From JAVBKE01 sp031554215 (GTDB lineage Bacteria > Bacillota > Bacilli > JARBTR01), in contig JAVBKF010000072.1 of NCBI GenBank assembly GCA_031554215.1, positions 1 to 23,366 of the forward strand: a stretch of DNA of 23,366 bases. The letters run 5' to 3'. Within the stretch, counting starts at the first letter, position 1. Every line of letters begins with the position of its first letter. This document shows positions 1 to 7,798 of this stretch, piece by piece. A model generated the notes under the pieces. The model saw only the letters and a program-made list of their open reading frames with translations. It searched no databases and was not told where the DNA came from. A program made the position numbers and the translations under genes.

Positions 1-172
1 AAAAATCTTCCCCATTATCTTTTGTGACTTGACCTTCCTCAATTATGGCAGGTATATAATTTTCATCTTCAAATTTTTCAAAAATAGATCTGATTTGCTT
101 CACAAGATTTGGTATGTCTCTAACTTGTTTTATTTGTTCTAAATATTTTTCCTGCTTCAAAAAAATCATCAT
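1..172 (-). CDS. Partial ORF at the left edge, unknown
   Basis: An open frame on the minus strand runs without a stop from position 172 off the left edge. It begins with two ATG codons (172-170 and 169-167); an in-frame TTG at 160-158 is a third candidate start. AAAAGG lies just before the ATGs, too close to them but well placed (about 11 nt) for the TTG. The visible 50-odd residues are charged and helical (LEQIKQVRDIPNLVKQIR), with no motif I recognise. It lies about 126 nt downstream of the unknown gene at 299-874 on the same strand and may be co-transcribed with it. The function cannot be judged from this fragment. Confidence 0.45.
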   Translation of the reverse strand, partial: MMIFLKQEKYLEQIKQVRDIPNLVKQIRSIFEKFEDENYIPAIIEEGQVTKDNGEDF

Positions 173-298
173 CCTTTTTGATGTTATTTAAATAAATAGA
201 AAACCCTCTATTCACCACGAGGTTAATGGTTTCCAGTAAGTTAAAAGTTACCGAACTTCATTGCTAAAAATAATTTTAATTTAAAAAACTTTTTACGC

Positions 299-874
299 TT
301 AGTCCTCGTCATCCTCAAAAGGAGAAAGTCGCTGATAGCCAACTACTTCACCATCTTCATCAAATTTAGTAAGAATTAATGGATTTTCACGCCTAACCGT
401 TTCCATTCGCTCAACAGTAATACTCTTCAATAATTTTTGGATGTCTATATCTATTACGCTTGAAAAAACTTCATAAAGTTCATCCACATTCTTTTTCTTC
501 AGTTTGAGACCATCAATAAACAATAGAATAGCATCAATATTGATCGCAAAATCGTGATCGCTCATATTAAAATGAGTGATAAATTTGCCTGATTTCTCGC
601 GGACCATAATTGACGGGCGGATACCGTCTCCCATTGCATCCTTCGTAACAGTATCTCCGTAGAAATACCAATTGGTTTCGGTAGGGGGATGGGTATTGAC
701 TCCTGATAAGTCGTTTTCAATGATGTTAGATAACTTAACCATTACATCTTCATTTAGCTGAATGACTTTTCCGTACTCCCCATCAGCTGAGAAGGGGGCA
801 TCTTCATACCAAATATTCCTGCTTGATCGCTCGCCATTGTTTGAAGCGTATATTTCATCAAATCGTATTTTCAT
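299..874 (-). CDS. Hypothetical protein, 191 aa, acidic C-terminus
   Basis: I do not recognise this protein. It has no signal peptide or membrane segment, so it is probably cytoplasmic. It looks like a mixed alpha/beta globular protein: an aromatic-rich middle (TNWYFYGDTV), a basic stretch (GLKLKKKNVDEL) and a strongly acidic tail ending FEDDED. I chose the ATG at 874 because a GGAG lies 10 nt upstream; the first in-frame ATG at 883 is only 1 nt from the same Shine-Dalgarno and is unlikely. The gene is AT-rich like the neighbouring Fic gene, unlike the core genes to the right, which suggests an accessory segment. An immunity- or toxin-associated role is possible from context only. Confidence 0.6.
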   Translation of the reverse strand: MKIRFDEIYASNNGERSSRNIWYEDAPFSADGEYGKVIQLNEDVMVKLSNIIENDLSGVNTHPPTETNWYFYGDTVTKDAMGDGIRPSIMVREKSGKFITHFNMSDHDFAINIDAILLFIDGLKLKKKNVDELYEVFSSVIDIDIQKLLKSITVERMETVRRENPLILTKFDEDGEVVGYQRLSPFEDDED

Positions 875-883
875 GTTTGTCAT

Positions 884-1299
884 TCTCCGTTAACGATCAT
901 TTTTTTATGCTTGAAATCAGCGGGTAGAAATTGATCCTAATGGTAGGGTAATGCCTACTAATACCGTTCTAACCATCGTCAGTCCTAACGCTTCGTTTTA
1001 ATTAATCTTGTATCGGTTCTAATCTTATCAATATTGTTGTCTTCCTTCAAGGCAGGACAAATCACATTCGTTGGACCGAAACACATAGTCTAAGCTATGA
1101 ACAAAAACAGGCATCAAAAGCATTCAAAGGATGAAAAGCAGAGTAGCTTAGTACTTCGTACAAATGTAAAATAATCTTCTATCATAAAGAAACTGTTTTC
1201 ACCAATGGTCACGCTATCAATAAATAATTAAAGTGATTGAATTGAAAAGCCAAAACCTGTGATTCAGTGTAGCTATGGGTCAAGAAAGAGCTCCTTGAT
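884..1299. other. Non-coding spacer, nothing recognised
   Basis: About 416 bp between the unknown gene and the Fic gene, both on the minus strand. I see no convincing ORF with a Shine-Dalgarno. Small hairpins can be drawn, for example GTAGG/CCTAC near 946-955 and CATAG/CTATG near 1085-1100, but none has a T-run. The spacer probably holds the promoter of the 299-874 gene, which I could not place. Confidence 0.4.
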
Positions 1300-2514
1300 C
1301 TATTCAAAATAGTGATTGCTTATTGTAAAAATAACTGGACGTTTCCCCCGTTGTTCTACGATACCTTTTTCTCCAAGCTCAGTTAAGGAAGTCCTCAGAT
1401 ATTGTTCTGATTTTTCAGTAATAATTGATAGTTCTTTTACGGTCAAACCTCTTTCTCCAAAAGAGAAATAATAATTTTGAGCAAGTATGCTCAGGATGGC
1501 TTTACATTTATTACCAATGTTTTCATCCTCAATTAATTTTTTAGTAAGCAGGTTCATAAGCAAAACCTTTTCTTTAAGTTGCAATAGGATTTCTTTCTGA
1601 GTTTCGGACACGATATAGAGAAAATTTTCTATAAAATGATTCATTTCCCCTCTACTCCCTATACTGCTTGTAACTTCAAAAGATTCTAGATATTGATGTC
1701 TAAATGTATTGCATCCCTTTGATAATGAAAGGGCAGTAAGTTCACTACACTCCTTACGAATATACACACTACTAATAAACCTTGATGTTCTTCCGTTCCC
1801 ATCATAAAACGGGTGAATATATCCGAAGTAGTAGTGACTGATAGCAATCTTAATAAATGGAGGAACATCATCTGATTTCAAAAATTCAACCATTTGGTCC
1901 ATTAATTTAATGATTCTACTCTCAGGTGTAACCCCTCTATGGATGACTTTTCCTGATCCACTTTTTTTATGGACATACGTTGCCTGAGTTCTAAAGAATT
2001 TACCATCTGGCAATTCTTCTTGATTGATTTCATTATTGGTTATTTCATCATATATATCACGTATTTGGGCAACGTTATTGATCTCAATTACTTCATCACT
2101 TAACAACTTTTGATAAGCGCTTATTAGACTTAAAAATCTTTCATTTGATTTTTTTTGTAAATTAATTGCTTTTGTACTTCTAACAATTTCTTCTTTAGTG
2201 CTCCTCACGCCTTCCAAATCATTTGTATTTTGTAATTCATCGACTAGTAATTCCATCATCAAGTGTCGCTTTGCAATCGGTGGTAGTTCTTCGCTTAATT
2301 TGACGAAAAGATTATCCTGCTTATATACCTTAGATATAAGGGAGACTATATTTTGTGTTGGAATATAGTACATCGGGAATTTCTCAGGTTGATCCATTGG
2401 TTTAATCATAAATGGAACTTTCACTGAAGATTCACTGCTAATTCTCTTATCATATACTTTTTCAAATTCCGTTGTATTTTCTTCTCTAAATATCGTATAC
2501 AAATATCTAACCAT
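1300..2514 (-). CDS. Fic family protein (AMPylase-type), class II with N-terminal inhibitory helix
   Basis: A 404-aa Fic-domain protein. Fic enzymes usually transfer AMP from ATP to a hydroxyl side chain of a target protein. The catalytic motif HPFYDGNGR is complete at residues 234-242, with His234 as the expected base. At residues 97-102 the sequence TNDLEG matches the inhibitory helix consensus (S/T)xxxE(G/N), whose Glu (here E101) competes with ATP gamma-phosphate. The enzyme should therefore be self-inhibited, and no separate antitoxin is needed. The C-terminal part (about 335-400) looks like a winged-helix domain (LTVKELSIITEKSEQYL), common in this subfamily. Start: ATG at 2514 with GGGAG about 10 nt upstream. 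The gene and its upstream region are distinctly AT-rich, suggesting transfer. The target is unknown. Confidence 0.9.
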   Translation of the reverse strand: MVRYLYTIFREENTTEFEKVYDKRISSESSVKVPFMIKPMDQPEKFPMYYIPTQNIVSLISKVYKQDNLFVKLSEELPPIAKRHLMMELLVDELQNTNDLEGVRSTKEEIVRSTKAINLQKKSNERFLSLISAYQKLLSDEVIEINNVAQIRDIYDEITNNEINQEELPDGKFFRTQATYVHKKSGSGKVIHRGVTPESRIIKLMDQMVEFLKSDDVPPFIKIAISHYYFGYIHPFYDGNGRTSRFISSVYIRKECSELTALSLSKGCNTFRHQYLESFEVTSSIGSRGEMNHFIENFLYIVSETQKEILLQLKEKVLLMNLLTKKLIEDENIGNKCKAILSILAQNYYFSFGERGLTVKELSIITEKSEQYLRTSLTELGEKGIVEQRGKRPVIFTISNHYFE

Positions 2515-2860
2515 TCTTTTAGATCTCCCTTAGCAATCATTAACAATTTTATCTGTTTTTCTTATGTTTTTTTTGCTATGTAATATATATTTTGTTTTTT
2601 ATAACATTGGTTATTAATTTTATTTATAAAAGTATATTATATTAAAAAAAAGTATTATACAAATTTTTTTTAACTTTAATCTTTATTAAATCGCTTATTT
2701 TTATTTTAGAACAAATTATCACTATTTATTCCTGTTCATTTTATTTTCTAGGTGATGAACAAGTGAATCATGTGGTAGATGGTAGTTTACTTGAGTCAAT
2801 TTAATTCATAGTTTGGTTCACTTACATGAATGAATCAGAAGTCTAATAACCTGTGAATAA
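2515..2860. other. Very AT-rich promoter region upstream of the Fic gene
   Basis: About 350 bp of very AT-rich DNA with long A and T runs and no plausible gene. On the minus strand a TATAAT lies at 2659-2654, about 140 nt before the Fic start; its -35 region is poor. This may be the Fic promoter, or the AT-richness may reflect a horizontally acquired segment bound by nucleoid proteins. Confidence 0.35.
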
Positions 2861-2861
2861 C

Positions 2862-2914
2862 AAAAGACCATGATTGCATCACAATAAATTGTTTTGATGC
2901 AATCATGGTCTTAT
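2862..2914 (-). terminator. Long perfect hairpin, terminator of kbaA
   Basis: A perfect 18-bp inverted repeat, with arms at 2864-2881 and 2895-2912, begins 22 nt downstream of the kbaA stop. On the minus strand the second arm runs into TTTTGTT, as expected of a factor-independent terminator. The other side is also T-rich (TTATTGTTTT), so it could act in both directions. It also marks the border between the core block and the AT-rich accessory stretch. Confidence 0.8.
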
Positions 2915-2933
2915 TGTTTTATGCAAAGGGGTA

Positions 2934-3581
2934 TCATCCATGTGTTGAAAGTGATTTTGCCTTTACTCTCGCTGCTTTCAGTTGTCTTCTACCTTCCAAA
3001 TAGACGCTAGACTGCATTAAGTAACGAGGTAATATCAGAATTTGAAAACTATTGCAAATCAGAAGCGGGACGAGCATGAAAATAGCCCAGCCGCCATCAT
3101 TTAATTGCAATGCAGGTAGCCACTCAATAAAGGTAGCGGTCACCATAAAGAAGAATGTTGGAATCAAAGCTACCTGATAACTAGACTGCCTGCTTTTAAC
3201 TAGCGCAATGATCAGTGATATGACCACAAGAAAAATAGAGAGTAAAATAAAGCTCTGATCAGAGACTTGTACCCCTTTAAATAAGTTCTCCGGAAACAGG
3301 ATGTTCAATAACAATAGCAAGAGAACAAAGAGCTGAATCACATTCCAAAGTTTTGATGACCGAAAGAACCCTAGCCCAAATCGGTGAATCGACAAATAAG
3401 CAAAGAACGCCATTTGACTCATCGTTCCAAATAATAACCCAAATCCAAAGCTGGCAATGGCTTCCCTTAGGCTAAAGCTTCCTTGCTGAAATAGGATATA
3501 AATAGCCCCTACAAGCATCGTCGAAAGTCCGCCCAAAAGCAATGTGTTCACAAAAATCTTTACAATGTATCTGCTGCTCAT
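2934..3581 (-). CDS. kbaA: KbaA-like membrane protein (KinB signalling activator)
   Basis: A 215-aa integral membrane protein. In B. subtilis KbaA is needed for activity of the sensor kinase KinB, which feeds the sporulation phosphorelay. The sequence has about six hydrophobic segments, beginning with IFVNTLLLGGLSTMLVGAIY and including a Leu-rich span (FVLLLLLLNILF), and ends in a basic cytoplasmic tail. The N-terminus starting MSSRYIVKIF with TLLLGGL fits the family. I chose the ATG at 3581 because GGAGGG lies just upstream; a longer frame up to 3704 lacks homology-like character and a Shine-Dalgarno. Position downstream of salA/mrp and cwlD on the same strand supports the call. B. subtilis KbaA is slightly shorter (about 198 aa). 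Confidence 0.82.
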   Translation of the reverse strand: MSSRYIVKIFVNTLLLGGLSTMLVGAIYILFQQGSFSLREAIASFGFGLLFGTMSQMAFFAYLSIHRFGLGFFRSSKLWNVIQLFVLLLLLLNILFPENLFKGVQVSDQSFILLSIFLVVISLIIALVKSRQSSYQVALIPTFFFMVTATFIEWLPALQLNDGGWAIFMLVPLLICNSFQILILPRYLMQSSVYLEGRRQLKAARVKAKSLSTHG

Positions 3582-3941
3582 AAACCCTCCGAAAAGATCT
3601 GTCTTGGTTTTTTGTGAAATTTCCAAGCAGGGTAGTATGTCTGCTCGGAATTGTAGGTCCCGCGGGTCGCAAGACATTTCCGCATCTATTGCAGCGGATA
3701 CCAATTCATTTCATCTTCGGAATCAGATGATAGCATCGTGGTTCTTATAAAGTTAAATCTCATGATCATCATCAAACCAATCAAGACCATGAGACAATAA
3801 CAACATGAGGGGGTTTTTGAATATGATTCCCACAAACATCTAGGCGGGGCAGAGGGTTTTCTCCATCTGCATCACGGTTAGTTTACTATATTGTTGTCGT
3901 AAATAGTCAATTAAGTGAGGATAAATGGATCAGCTTTCACC
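3582..3941. other. Spacer between mrp and kbaA; gerD position empty
   Basis: About 360 bp where B. subtilis carries gerD. I see no lipoprotein-type ORF here. Two hairpin-like elements are present: arms TCTCATGATC (3758-3767) and GACCATGAGA (3785-3794), one wobble pair, and a shorter GCAGAGG/CCaTCTGC stem near 3848-3870. Neither has a clean T-run on the minus strand. kbaA transcription may start here or continue from mrp. Confidence 0.4.
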
Positions 3942-4967
3942 CTAAGCCTCGAGTTTCACAATGACCTTTTGTGCAATAGCATCAAATATTTGTCCTGTTT
4001 TGTGCTCTGGTAAATAAACAGAAGGTGCAAATTCACCAGAGTCCATATCGGGTTGTCCTAGTGGTAATTGTCCGAGTAGCTCAGTCTTTAGTTCTGTGGC
4101 AAGCTTCTCACCGCCGCCACGGCCGAAAATATACTCGCGCTCACCACTTACCCGGCTTTCAAAGTAAGACATATTCTCAACAATTCCAATAATCTCATGG
4201 TTTGTATTAATGGCCATTGAACCTGCGCGTGCTGCAACAAAAGCTGCCGTTGCATGTGGTGTTGTCACAATAAGTTCCTTAAAATTCGGTAACATTTGAT
4301 GCAGATCAAGTGCGATGTCTCCTGTGCCAGGAGGTAAGTCAAACAACAAATAATCTAAATCTCCCCAATACACGTCGGATAGGAAATTGGTCAACATCTT
4401 CCCGAGCATAGGCCCACGCCAGATAATGGCCTGATTATCCTCAACAAAGAAACCCATCGAAATAACCTTGACTCCGAACCGCTCAACAGGCTGAATCACA
4501 TTATCCTCAAGCGTTGGTCTTTCCTCGATTCCCATCATATCTGGAACACTGAATCCATAGATATCAGCATCAATGAGTCCCACTTTCTTTCCCTGTCTTG
4601 CAAGTGAAATCGCTAAATTAACAGAAACAGTCGACTTACCAACACCGCCCTTACCACTAGCGATTGCCAGGAAAATAGGCTCGTTTTCCGGTTCAGGCAT
4701 GAGTCTTTCAACAACTTCCGCAGGTAGCTCAGTGAAACGAACACCAACAACATCAACACCATTTTCCTTCAAAATCGCCACAACTTGTTGCTGTAAGGCC
4801 ATTTCATCAGGCGTGCCGAGCTTGCCTAACATAATTTTGACACTGACATAATTTTTCTCTGGTTTAATCGTAATGCTTTCAAATGCCTCAGTTGTTGCCA
4901 AAGACTGTTTCAAAAAGGGATCAATCAATCCACCTAGCAATTCTTGAACTTTATTTTCTGTAATCAT
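3942..4967 (-). CDS. salA: Mrp/NBP35-family P-loop ATPase, SalA type
   Basis: A 341-aa protein with an N-terminal MIP18/DUF59-like domain (about 1-85) and a MinD-like P-loop ATPase domain. The deviant Walker A SGKGGVGKST is at 104-113, DADIYG at 133-138 and the Walker B-like LLFDLPPGTGD at 207-217. Mrp/ApbC proteins usually carry iron-sulfur clusters, but the CxxC cluster-binding pair near the C-terminus is absent here (ENMSYFESRVSG instead). This is as I recall B. subtilis SalA, a regulator that represses scoC. The position between cwlD and kbaA is the SalA position. Start: ATG at 4967 with GAGGTGA 7-8 nt upstream. A terminator at 5109-5134 separates it from the lipoprotein gene upstream, so it probably has its own promoter. 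Confidence 0.88.
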   Translation of the reverse strand: MITENKVQELLGGLIDPFLKQSLATTEAFESITIKPEKNYVSVKIMLGKLGTPDEMALQQQVVAILKENGVDVVGVRFTELPAEVVERLMPEPENEPIFLAIASGKGGVGKSTVSVNLAISLARQGKKVGLIDADIYGFSVPDMMGIEERPTLEDNVIQPVERFGVKVISMGFFVEDNQAIIWRGPMLGKMLTNFLSDVYWGDLDYLLFDLPPGTGDIALDLHQMLPNFKELIVTTPHATAAFVAARAGSMAINTNHEIIGIVENMSYFESRVSGEREYIFGRGGGEKLATELKTELLGQLPLGQPDMDSGEFAPSVYLPEHKTGQIFDAIAQKVIVKLEA

Positions 4968-5108
4968 TTATGTCACCTCTTCATATCGTGTACGCCATAA
5001 AAAGTTTGCGAAAAAAACAAACCATGAGCGGTTAAAAATGCTGTATCCAGTATAGCATAGACCAAGATGAAATTAGCTAGATTTGCTTTCTAATAAATTG
5101 GTAGGGAA

Positions 5109-5134
5109 CAAAAAAAACCAGACAAGCGTCTGGT
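5109..5134 (-). terminator. Terminator downstream of the small lipoprotein gene
   Basis: On the minus strand the hairpin ACCAGAC-gctt-GTCTGGT is followed by eight T residues. It lies 57 nt past the lipoprotein stop and upstream of mrp, so it should largely uncouple the two genes. Confidence 0.88.
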
Positions 5135-5190
5135 GGTTCCTTTGTTGCCGAAATGAGTGGTTTGAACTGTACACAAAAACTAGAGAGAAT

Positions 5191-5586
5191 CTACTTGATT
5201 TCAAGAAAGACTTTGATCGCATTCTCCTCTTCCGAATTTAGCAACATATTGCTATTTCTCGCATAAATCGCCGCCATTGGATAGTGCTCCTGAGCGGCAA
5301 TTGCATCCTCTGCTGAAGCATATTCATATATGACGAGTTCAGCTCCGCTAAGTTCGTACTTTGCTGCATCAATTGCACCGAGCTCCTCGAAGTTGGGGAT
5401 AAACCCATTTTCAAGCACCAGACCGGCCTCTTTAAGACCATTCGTCACGGCCTCAACCGTCAGAACTTCGCCAGATTCGGTAGAGTCACCAGTCGGCACC
5501 TTCCCACCAGCTGTCTCCTCCTCGTTACAGGCCGTAAGGGGAATTAGCATGACCACTGCCATCACTAATAGTAAGGCTCTTTTCAA
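5191..5586 (-). CDS. Small predicted lipoprotein, unknown function
   Basis: A 131-aa protein starting with a lipoprotein signal peptide: basic LKR, a hydrophobic stretch (ALLLVMAVVMLIP) and the lipobox LTAC, with the lipidated Cys at residue 20. It would be anchored outside the cell membrane. I chose the TTG at 5586 because GGAGATG lies about 7 nt upstream; a longer ATG frame from 5649 would place 21 extra residues before the signal peptide. The mature part is acidic, with a low-complexity linker (GGKVPTGDSTESGE) and a small domain that may sense or bind something (LKEAGLVLENGF, YEYASAEDAIAAQEHY). It sits between cwlD and mrp but is not GerD-like. I cannot assign a function. Confidence 0.78.
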   Translation of the reverse strand: MKRALLLVMAVVMLIPLTACNEEETAGGKVPTGDSTESGEVLTVEAVTNGLKEAGLVLENGFIPNFEELGAIDAAKYELSGAELVIYEYASAEDAIAAQEHYPMAAIYARNSNMLLNSEEENAIKVFLEIK

Positions 5587-6121
5587 ATAATCATCTCCAC
5601 GCAAAGTTTCTGCTATTTTACCAAACGAGATATGAAAAGTCGATATCAAAACGACGGTCGTACCAATATTGCCGTATTAACGTGAATTGAGGAAGTATAT
5701 GCAATGATTGATGGGAAGCGGAACTTGCACTTGCACTAATAATTGAAAAAATAACCTCGCTATGACGCAACATCTATCCAGTCAAGCCTTTACTATGCTA
5801 AACCTGCCAAAGCACTGACGCTACGGAGTACCGTTAAATTGGAACAAAATCCAGTTAGACAAACTGTGAAACCATTCCACCAAGTAGCTACTAATCTAAG
5901 CATCACTAGATCAATCCAGCCTTTGAATCGCTATTTTATGGTAAGGCATAGGAAAGAGACTTTCCCAAATGGACAATTTTACGAGGCCATAAAAGCCAAC
6001 ACTCAGGTCCTGTTGTACTACGTTAAAATAAATTCCTTATTAACATAATTCAATCCGACTCTACAGCTTTCCATAACGAACGACAGTCTACTGTTGACCA
6101 TTTGTCCAAAAACCACAAACT
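5587..6121. other. Non-coding spacer between cwlD and the lipoprotein gene
   Basis: About 535 bp without a convincing gene. Open frames exist but lack Shine-Dalgarno sites and protein-like composition. The end nearest 5590-5700 should hold the promoter of the lipoprotein gene, which I could not identify. The stretch could be a decayed gene; I recognise nothing in it. Confidence 0.35.
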
Positions 6122-6156
6122 GAGAAAGCGCAGCAGGGAAAGACCCCTACTCGCGC
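6122..6156 (-). terminator. Probable terminator of cwlD
   Basis: On the minus strand an imperfect hairpin, GCGC..AGGG pairing with CCCT..GCGC around a GTCTTT loop, begins at the cwlD stop codon. It is followed by TTTCTC and, further on, TTTTT. The T-run is not ideal. Confidence 0.45.
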
Positions 6157-6866
6157 TATTGTACTTCAGTTGAATAATAGCGGGTAATACCGGCATAGAG
6201 AGCGAATGCAATTTTCTGCTGATATCGCTTATTTTGTAATAATTGTCGCTCGGCATCATTTGAAAGAAAACCAACTTCCGCCAAAGCACCTACTGGATTG
6301 GCAGTACGCATAATAAAGAGATCATTATCTAAACGGACTGACCGGTCCGTGTTTTCTAGCTGACGAGTTAGCTCGCTTTGAAGTGATTCAGCCAGTATTT
6401 TGTTCGCACTATATTTGTTGTTATAAAGGACCTGTGCACCGCGCCAACGACTGTTCGGAATCGCATTCAAATGGATGCTAATATACAAATCGGCATCTGA
6501 ATGATTAATGACTTTCGCACGGCGCAGCAAATCAATATTTTTCCGATTGCTTGGCCCCTTTAGTTTTTTTGGTGCAAGATCCTTATCTGTTTCACGTATC
6601 ATCACAACTGTAGCACCTTGCTGCTCAAGATAGTCACGTAAATAGAGCGAGATGTTTAAAGCGATTCCCTTCTCAATCACGCCATCTCGTCTAGCACCGC
6701 CATCAACTCCGCCATGTCCTGGGTCAATGACAACCACACGTCCATTTAGTGGTAATCCATATGAGTTAATTTCGGAAGCTATCGAAACTTTCCAAGCAAT
6801 GAAAGCAAGTATTAATAAACTGAAAATAGCTAAAACTAATTTATAGTTTTTTTTAACAATAACCAT
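6156..6866 (-). CDS. cwlD: N-acetylmuramoyl-L-alanine amidase CwlD
   Basis: A 236-aa Amidase_3 (zinc amidase) protein that cleaves the stem peptide from muramic acid. In spore formers CwlD helps make muramic delta-lactam in the spore cortex. An N-terminal hydrophobic segment (about 9-27) targets it to the membrane or outside. Expected zinc ligands are His51 (DPGHGG), Glu65 (EKG) and His132 (ISIHLNA); the likely catalytic Glu is E197 (EVGFLSN). The length matches B. subtilis CwlD (237 aa). Start: ATG at 6866 with AAAGGAG 6 nt upstream. It is divergent from the first Xre regulator. A degenerate copy of its 5' end lies at about 7556-7640 as part of a tandem duplication. Confidence 0.92.
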   Translation of the reverse strand: MVIVKKNYKLVLAIFSLLILAFIAWKVSIASEINSYGLPLNGRVVVIDPGHGGVDGGARRDGVIEKGIALNISLYLRDYLEQQGATVVMIRETDKDLAPKKLKGPSNRKNIDLLRRAKVINHSDADLYISIHLNAIPNSRWRGAQVLYNNKYSANKILAESLQSELTRQLENTDRSVRLDNDLFIMRTANPVGALAEVGFLSNDAERQLLQNKRYQQKIAFALYAGITRYYSTEVQ

Positions 6867-7047
6867 TTCCTTCTCCTTTGCTTATTTGACGATTTTTTGC
6901 GATATTCACTATTTTTATTGCATCAAATGCAATTAGTGATAAATATTTTACTTGATTCGCAACAATTGATCATTAATTCTTTGTTTGGTTCTATACTTCC
7001 AAGTACCGGGAAATTTAGCACCGTACATGTACAGAGGAGGCGTAGTT
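6867..7047 (+). promoter_or_regulatory. Divergent cwlD / regulator control region with palindromes
   Basis: This region separates cwlD (minus) from the first Xre gene (plus). It has a near palindrome GCGATATTCAC (6899-6909) and a perfect one, ATTGCAT-caa-ATGCAAT (6917-6933), followed by TTAGTGATAAATATTTT (6933-6949). The block TTTGGTTCTATACTTCC near 6983-7001 is well conserved in the duplicate upstream region. These are the best operator/promoter candidates for autoregulation. I could not fix a -35/-10 pair. Confidence 0.5.
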
Positions 7048-7383
7048 ATGAGTCTAGGCGAGAGATCGAGATTAGCCCGAGATAGACAAGGTTACTTCCA
7101 AAATGAAGCAGCGGCTTTACTTGGGATGGGTGATTCTCAATTATCAAGGATTGAGTCGAACAAGACGAAGCCCAAACCTGAACATATTCGTGCGATGGCT
7201 ATTTTGTACAAGGTTTCATCAGATTACTTACTTGGTATTGAAGCAAATTACCGCGTGCCACATGGTGTTTCCGTGATTGCAGAAGAAAGCGACTATTACC
7301 TTGCCGATCTTTCTGCCTTAACACCAGACAAACGGAAAGTCGTAAGGCAAATGATCAGTGCGTTCTTGCAATCAGAAATGTAA
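7048..7383 (+). CDS. Xre-family helix-turn-helix regulator, copy 1
   Basis: A 111-aa DNA-binding protein. The helix-turn-helix of the Xre/Cro type spans about 4-62: GERSRLARDRQGYFQNEAAALL, the recognition helix around SQLSRIESN, and the typical closing SSDYLLG. A short C-terminal part (LADLSALTPDKRKVVRQMI) is probably a helical dimerisation segment. I chose the ATG at 7048 because AGAGGAGG lies 7 nt upstream; a longer in-frame start at 6985 lacks one. By hand count 78 of 111 residues match the next gene with no gaps, so the two are tandem duplicates. Targets are unknown. The palindromes upstream suggest self-regulation, and cwlD, which diverges from it, could be affected. Confidence 0.88.
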   Translation: MSLGERSRLARDRQGYFQNEAAALLGMGDSQLSRIESNKTKPKPEHIRAMAILYKVSSDYLLGIEANYRVPHGVSVIAEESDYYLADLSALTPDKRKVVRQMISAFLQSEM

Positions 7384-7555
7384 CTTCAGTAGCCACCAGC
7401 CGGTCAATCACCTTGTGAAATCATTGTTTACAAATGCATCACAAATCATACATCACTAGGAAGCCGTGTAAACAAAAGAACCCTGCTAACGGAATTGTTG
7501 TTTTACTTGTCACATGAACTAAGTTCAGATGAATTTGGCCCATCCAGCCTAGTGA
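7384..7555. other. Spacer between duplicated regulators with inverted repeat
   Basis: This holds a perfect 9-bp inverted repeat, TTGTTTACA (7424-7432) and TGTAAACAA (7467-7475), separated by 34 bp. A weak AACCCTG...GTTGTTTTA stretch follows, and may be the degenerate counterpart of the strong terminator after copy 2. No gene is seen. Confidence 0.45.
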
Positions 7556-7798
7556 ATCAAGTTTTAATTAGCTGAAAATAGCGAAAACAAATAAATGTAT
7601 TTTGTATAGTGCTCACTAGATCCTCTTTTGTTCATTTGGCTATTTTTTACGATATTCGCCAGTTCATTTGCGGTAAATGCAATTAATAACTAGTGAATTA
7701 CGTATTTAGCGATAAGTAATCCTTAATTGCCGATTTGGCTCTATACTTCCTATTACCGAGAAAATTGGCACCGTTCATTGTATAAAGGAGACATCGTT
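7556..7798 (+). repeat. Second copy of the regulator upstream region with cwlD 5' fossil
   Basis: This stretch aligns with 6803-7047 at an offset of about 751 bp. It shares CTGAAAATAGC (inside the cwlD coding start in copy 1), a run like TATTTTTTaCGATATTCgCC, AAATGCAATTA, TCTATACTTCC and TTgGCACCGT. In the part matching the cwlD 5' end the start codon and Shine-Dalgarno have decayed. The near palindrome ACGATATTCGC is at 7649-7659. The unit was therefore copied together with its control region and part of its neighbour. Confidence 0.75.

Noticed and set aside
3582..3704. N-terminal extension of KbaA from 3704
   Set aside because: The added 41 residues look like translated spacer; the ATG at 3581 has a strong Shine-Dalgarno and the family N-terminus.
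5839..6048. 69-codon plus-strand frame in the cwlD-lipoprotein spacer
   Set aside because: No ribosome site and no recognisable motif; judged chance.
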